Source: Rhizobium ecuadorense (GTDB lineage: Bacteria; Pseudomonadota; Alphaproteobacteria; Rhizobiales; Rhizobiaceae). From it: a DNA stretch of 64,000 nucleotides. The notes beneath the pieces are model-generated. The model worked only from the letters and a program-made list of their open reading frames with translations. It did no database searches and was not told the DNA's origin. How positions within the stretch are numbered: position 1 is the stretch's first letter; every line of letters begins with the position of its first letter. Below, in pieces: positions 60,974 through 64,000 of the stretch. The DNA lies in NCBI RefSeq assembly GCF_001187535.1, contig NZ_LFIO01000958.1, forward strand, positions 91,613 through 155,612, read 5' to 3'. Position numbers and translations under genes: made by a program.

Positions 60974-62413
60974 ATGACCCTTGTTCCACTGGACGCCACA
61001 CCGGCGAGATCTTCGAATTCGTCAAGGATGGGCGAGCTGTTCCCTCGACGCTCGACAGCCAGGCGGCAGACCGCCTATGCGCCGGTGATTGAACAGAAAC
61101 AGCGCGGACCCGCCCCCCCTTCGCCCATGCCGGGACTCAGAAGCGTTGTCTGGACGGGGAACCTGCTGATCCTGGTTTTCATCGTCGGATTGGGAATCTG
61201 GTCGGTTCTGGCGCCGCTGAAAAGCGCTGCAATCGCATCGGGCGTTATCGAACCGGAGTTCAGCCGCAAGACCATCCAGCATCTGGAAGGCGGTATTGTG
61301 CGGCGGATCCTCGTCAGAAACGGCGATGCGGTGATGGCCGGGCAAATCGTGATAGAGCTCGAAGACACGAAGTTTCGCTCGGAGCGCGACAGCATTCAAG
61401 GGCAGCTTTGGGATGCCGAAGGAAGCCGCGCTCGGCTGTCTGCGGAGCAGACCGGCGGCGACCATGTCGCCTATCCCCAGGATCTCAGGGCAGCAATCGA
61501 CAAATATCCTTCGGTCAGCGCGATTGTGATCGGGCAACAGAAAATCTTCGAAGCCCGTCGCCGGGTCGTGCAGGCGGAAATACAGATCGCCGATGAAAAA
61601 ATCGCGCAGGTGCGGCAGGAAATCGTCGGACTTGGCGCGCAGAAGGCGGCACTGGCCGACAGAGCTGCCATCTCGAGCCAAGAACTGGAGCAGGTGACCG
61701 CCCTCAACGCCAAAGGACTGGAAACAAGGAGCAGGCTTCTCAACCTCCAGCGGGAAAAGGCAGACATCGATGGCCAGCAGGGTCAAATCGAGGCACAGAT
61801 CTCTCGCGCCTACCAGGTGATCAGCGAGACGCAGGCCGATCTCGCAAAGCTCGAGAGCGACCGGCTGAGCGAAGTTGCCCAGGGCATGCGCGCTGCGGAA
61901 AGCCAGATCATGCAATTGCGCGAGCGCTTGCGGGCGATCGACGATCAGCTTTCGAGGACCGATATCCGGGCGCCCGAAGACGGCACGATCATGAACCTGC
62001 GCATCCACACATCAGGCGGGGTGATCGGCGCGGGCGAACCGCTCGTCGATCTTCTGCCACGCGCCGATCGCCTGATCGTGTCCGCCCATGTCAGACCGGA
62101 GGATATCAATCTCGTCCATGCGGGGCTGGAGGCACAGGTTCACCTCCTTCCCTACAATCAGCGGCGCGTTCCACTGCTGAAAGGCCGGGTCGAGTACGTA
62201 TCAGCCGATCGCCTCACCGATACGCAGAGCGGCCAGCCCTATTTTGCCGCGACAATCCGCGTGACGGACGAGCGGCTGGCGAAAATGAAGGATGTCGAAC
62301 TGGTGGCCGGCATGCCCGTACAGACATTGATCGAAACCGGCAAAAGCAGCGTCGCGCTCTATGCTGTCAGGCCACTGCTCGACAGTTTCAACAGAGCATT
62401 TCGTGAGGACTGA
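60974..62413 (+). CDS. HlyD-family type I secretion membrane-fusion protein (PrtE-like)
   Basis: 479 residues with GGGAGGAGGGA upstream. Cytoplasmic N-terminus of about 55 residues, one span (LLILVFIVGLGIWSVLAPL), lipoyl motif halves GVIEPEFSRKTIQHLEGGIV and TDIRAPEDGTIMNLRIH, long coiled coil (residues 185-325), beta-barrel C-terminus. Bridges the inner-membrane ATPase to an outer-membrane TolC-type channel, which is not in the window. Confidence 0.93.
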   Translation: MTLVPLDATPARSSNSSRMGELFPRRSTARRQTAYAPVIEQKQRGPAPPSPMPGLRSVVWTGNLLILVFIVGLGIWSVLAPLKSAAIASGVIEPEFSRKTIQHLEGGIVRRILVRNGDAVMAGQIVIELEDTKFRSERDSIQGQLWDAEGSRARLSAEQTGGDHVAYPQDLRAAIDKYPSVSAIVIGQQKIFEARRRVVQAEIQIADEKIAQVRQEIVGLGAQKAALADRAAISSQELEQVTALNAKGLETRSRLLNLQREKADIDGQQGQIEAQISRAYQVISETQADLAKLESDRLSEVAQGMRAAESQIMQLRERLRAIDDQLSRTDIRAPEDGTIMNLRIHTSGGVIGAGEPLVDLLPRADRLIVSAHVRPEDINLVHAGLEAQVHLLPYNQRRVPLLKGRVEYVSADRLTDTQSGQPYFAATIRVTDERLAKMKDVELVAGMPVQTLIETGKSSVALYAVRPLLDSFNRAFRED

Positions 62414-62420
62414 AGCGGTG

Positions 62421-62699
62421 ATGGGCAAGAGAAAATTCGACGACGATCAGATTACGGGCATTCTGAAGGAGCACCAGGCCGGGGTGACGGTGGCAGATGT
62501 TTGCCACAGGTACGGCATCAGCGAGCCGACCTTCTATCGGTGGCAATCCCTGCAGCACGGAAATGTGGGCCTCCATGCCAGAAGGCTGAGAGCCCTGGAG
62601 GAGGAAAACCAGAAGCTGAAGAAGCTTTTGGCCGAATCCATGCTCTCGGCGGCAACGCTGAGCGAGATGCTGGCGAAAACATCGAAAGGGCGGAACTAA
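62421..62699 (+). CDS. Orphan IS3-family OrfA-like helix-turn-helix protein
   Basis: 92 residues, 7 bases after the adaptor stop. Transposase_8 pattern: RKFDDDQITGILKEHQAG, VADVCHRYGISEPTFYRW, then a leucine-zipper helix (RLRALEEENQKLKKLLAE). No OrfB, frameshift site or terminal inverted repeats follow; the next gene begins within 54 bases. Either the remnant of an IS3 element or a co-opted DNA-binding protein of the secretion operon. Confidence 0.8.
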   Translation: MGKRKFDDDQITGILKEHQAGVTVADVCHRYGISEPTFYRWQSLQHGNVGLHARRLRALEEENQKLKKLLAESMLSAATLSEMLAKTSKGRN

Positions 62700-62752
62700 C
62701 CTCAAAGGGGTTCGTTGGCCGCCTTCCGGCTTTGTATATCACGCGCGCGGCA

Positions 62753-63898
62753 TCAATCCGTCGAAAACCAGTCCGACTGCACTTTGCCATTGTGCTCGCC
62801 AAGCCTCGGCGATTTGCGATGCGAGGTCAGCGCTGCCCCTGAGAAAATGATTGGCGTCCGGATGCCCGGTATCCCTTCATTCTCTACCATCATCTGCCGA
62901 TGGGCGACCTGCGGGTCCGCGAAGACGTCTTCGACGGTGTTGATCGGCCCGGCGGGAACGCCCACGCGCGCCAGGTCGGCTAACAAATCCATCCGTCTGA
63001 AAAGCTTCGTCTGCGCTTCCATCACCGATGTCAGTTCCGCGCGATGACGCACCCTGTCGGCGTTCGTTTTGAAACGCAGGTCGGCCGCCACAGCCGATAG
63101 CCGGAGGATATCGCATAGGCGTGCGAACTGATTGTCGTTTCCGCAGGCAATAATGATACTGCCGTCGGATACCGGGAACAGCTGGTATGGCGCGATGTTG
63201 GGATGCGTATTGCCGAGTCTCGTCGGCGCCTTTCCCGAGGCCAGGAAATTCATCGCCTGGTTGGCCAGTACGGCGACCGTGCTGTCCAGCAGCGCCATAT
63301 CGATATGCTGCCCCTCACCCGTACTGTTGCGGAGGATCAAAGCGGCCTGGATGGCGATGACCGAATAGAGGCCGGTGAAGATATCGCCGAACGCCACGCC
63401 GATTTTCTGCGGCTCCCGGTCCGGCTCACCGGTCAAATCCATGATGCCCGCCATGCCCTGGACGATGAAATCATAGCCTGCACGCCCGGCATAGGGGCCG
63501 GTTTGGCCAAAACCGGTAATCGAGCAATAGATCAGCTTCGGATTGATCGCTTTCAGACTCTCGAAATCGAGACCGAACTTCTTCAACCCGCCTACCTTGA
63601 AGTTCTCGATGACGACGTCCGCGTTCGCGATCAGCGCACGGAGCTTTTCGACGTCTTCCGCCGAGTTGAAATCCGCCGTGATGCTCAGTTTTCCACGATT
63701 GCAGCTATGGAAATAGGCTGCAGCCACATCATCCCCATCCGTGATGAAGGGAGGTCCCCAGCGGCGCGTATCGTCGCCCTCCGGGCTTTCCACCTTGATG
63801 ACGGTCGCTCCCAAGTCGGCAAGTGTCTGTCCGGCCCACGGACCGGCCAGGATACGCGCCAATTCCACGACCCGCACGCCTTCAAGCGGAAATTGCAT
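62753..63898 (-). CDS. CaiB/BaiF family CoA-transferase (family III)
   Basis: 381 residues from ATG 63898, with AAGGAG upstream; two earlier in-frame ATGs (63913, 63922) are less likely. LEGVRVVELARILAGPWAGQ, LGATVIKVE, catalytic Asp in AGYDFIVQG and GQHIDMALLD are family hallmarks. Transfers CoA between carboxylic acids via an aspartyl-CoA intermediate. Substrate unknown; the same-strand gene upstream (right edge) may be its partner. Confidence 0.92.
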   Translation of the reverse strand: MQFPLEGVRVVELARILAGPWAGQTLADLGATVIKVESPEGDDTRRWGPPFITDGDDVAAAYFHSCNRGKLSITADFNSAEDVEKLRALIANADVVIENFKVGGLKKFGLDFESLKAINPKLIYCSITGFGQTGPYAGRAGYDFIVQGMAGIMDLTGEPDREPQKIGVAFGDIFTGLYSVIAIQAALILRNSTGEGQHIDMALLDSTVAVLANQAMNFLASGKAPTRLGNTHPNIAPYQLFPVSDGSIIIACGNDNQFARLCDILRLSAVAADLRFKTNADRVRHRAELTSVMEAQTKLFRRMDLLADLARVGVPAGPINTVEDVFADPQVAHRQMMVENEGIPGIRTPIIFSGAALTSHRKSPRLGEHNGKVQSDWFSTD

Positions 63899-63943
63899 CG
63901 GTAACTCCTTCATCATTCCCAAGCCCGCGGACCAGCACCTGTC

Positions 63944-64000
63944 CTACATATTCGGATAGACCGGCCCCTCGCCGCCCTGCGGCGGCACCCAGTTGATGTT
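63944..64000 (-). CDS. 3' end of an unidentified gene (cut by window edge)
   Basis: The last 18 codons and TAG of a minus-strand gene: the chain ends NINWVPPQGGEGPVYPNM. It stops 46 bases before the CoA-transferase start, so both may share an operon. Too short to assign a family. Confidence 0.5.
   Translation of the reverse strand, partial: NINWVPPQGGEGPVYPNM

Noticed and set aside
62421..62752. Complete IS3 element
   Set aside because: Only an OrfA-like gene is present; no OrfB frame and no terminal inverted repeats could be found.

Overview
The window reads as chromosomal DNA of a Rhizobium of the R. leguminosarum / R. etli group. The grounds are the che gene order (icpA, STAS orf, cheY, cheA, cheW, cheR, cheB), fused secDF, EcfG-type stress promoters, Ku genes, high-GC codon use and rhizobial-style intergenic palindromic repeats. 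This is recognised by eye; no database search was run. No rRNA, tRNA, CRISPR array or complete insertion sequence was seen.

Layout. 1-6430 (minus): chemotaxis operon headed by a soluble globin-coupled receptor and running off the left edge inside cheB. 6863-13786: a tiny membrane peptide, a GT39 glycosyltransferase (probable lipid A galacturonosyltransferase rgtD), an Xre-type regulator, a CPA2 cation/proton antiporter, a small anchored protein and secDF with a clear terminator. 13899-21003: a dense signalling block of three histidine kinases (one with a FixL-like PAS domain), three stand-alone receivers and an orphan LuxR-type regulator. 21088-28227: stress and repair genes, including a dioxygenase-esterase fusion, EamA exporter, FAD oxidoreductase, OsmC, a DUF2188 protein and two convergent Ku genes, each Ku transcription unit preceded by an EcfG-like promoter. 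28675-34206: surface polysaccharide genes (Wzy/ligase-like, beta-helix, OafA-type acyltransferase, lipase-like hydrolase).

34360-52772: a large polyol/sugar locus. A LacI regulator and a ROK regulator accompany two minus-strand catabolic operons and a plus-strand CUT1 ABC transporter. One operon pairs isomerase, PfkB kinase and class I aldolase, and starts from a promoter bracketed by two identical LacI-type operators. The other carries SDRs, a GatZ-like protein and a PfkB kinase, fitting a polyol to tagatose to tagatose-6-P to fructose-6-P route. A tagatose/psicose 3-epimerase and an L-xylulose-reductase-like SDR complete the set.

52801-62699: a 64-residue protein with a textbook EcfG promoter, a diguanylate cyclase convergent with a LuxR-type regulator, then two divergent glycine-rich proteins sharing an unusual repeat beside a type I secretion ATPase/adaptor pair and an orphan IS3 OrfA-like gene. 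This secretion module is the best candidate for an undescribed system: the substrates lack RTX repeats and signal peptides, and the ATPase has an eroded signature motif. 62753-64000: a CaiB/BaiF CoA-transferase and the 3' end of an unidentified gene.
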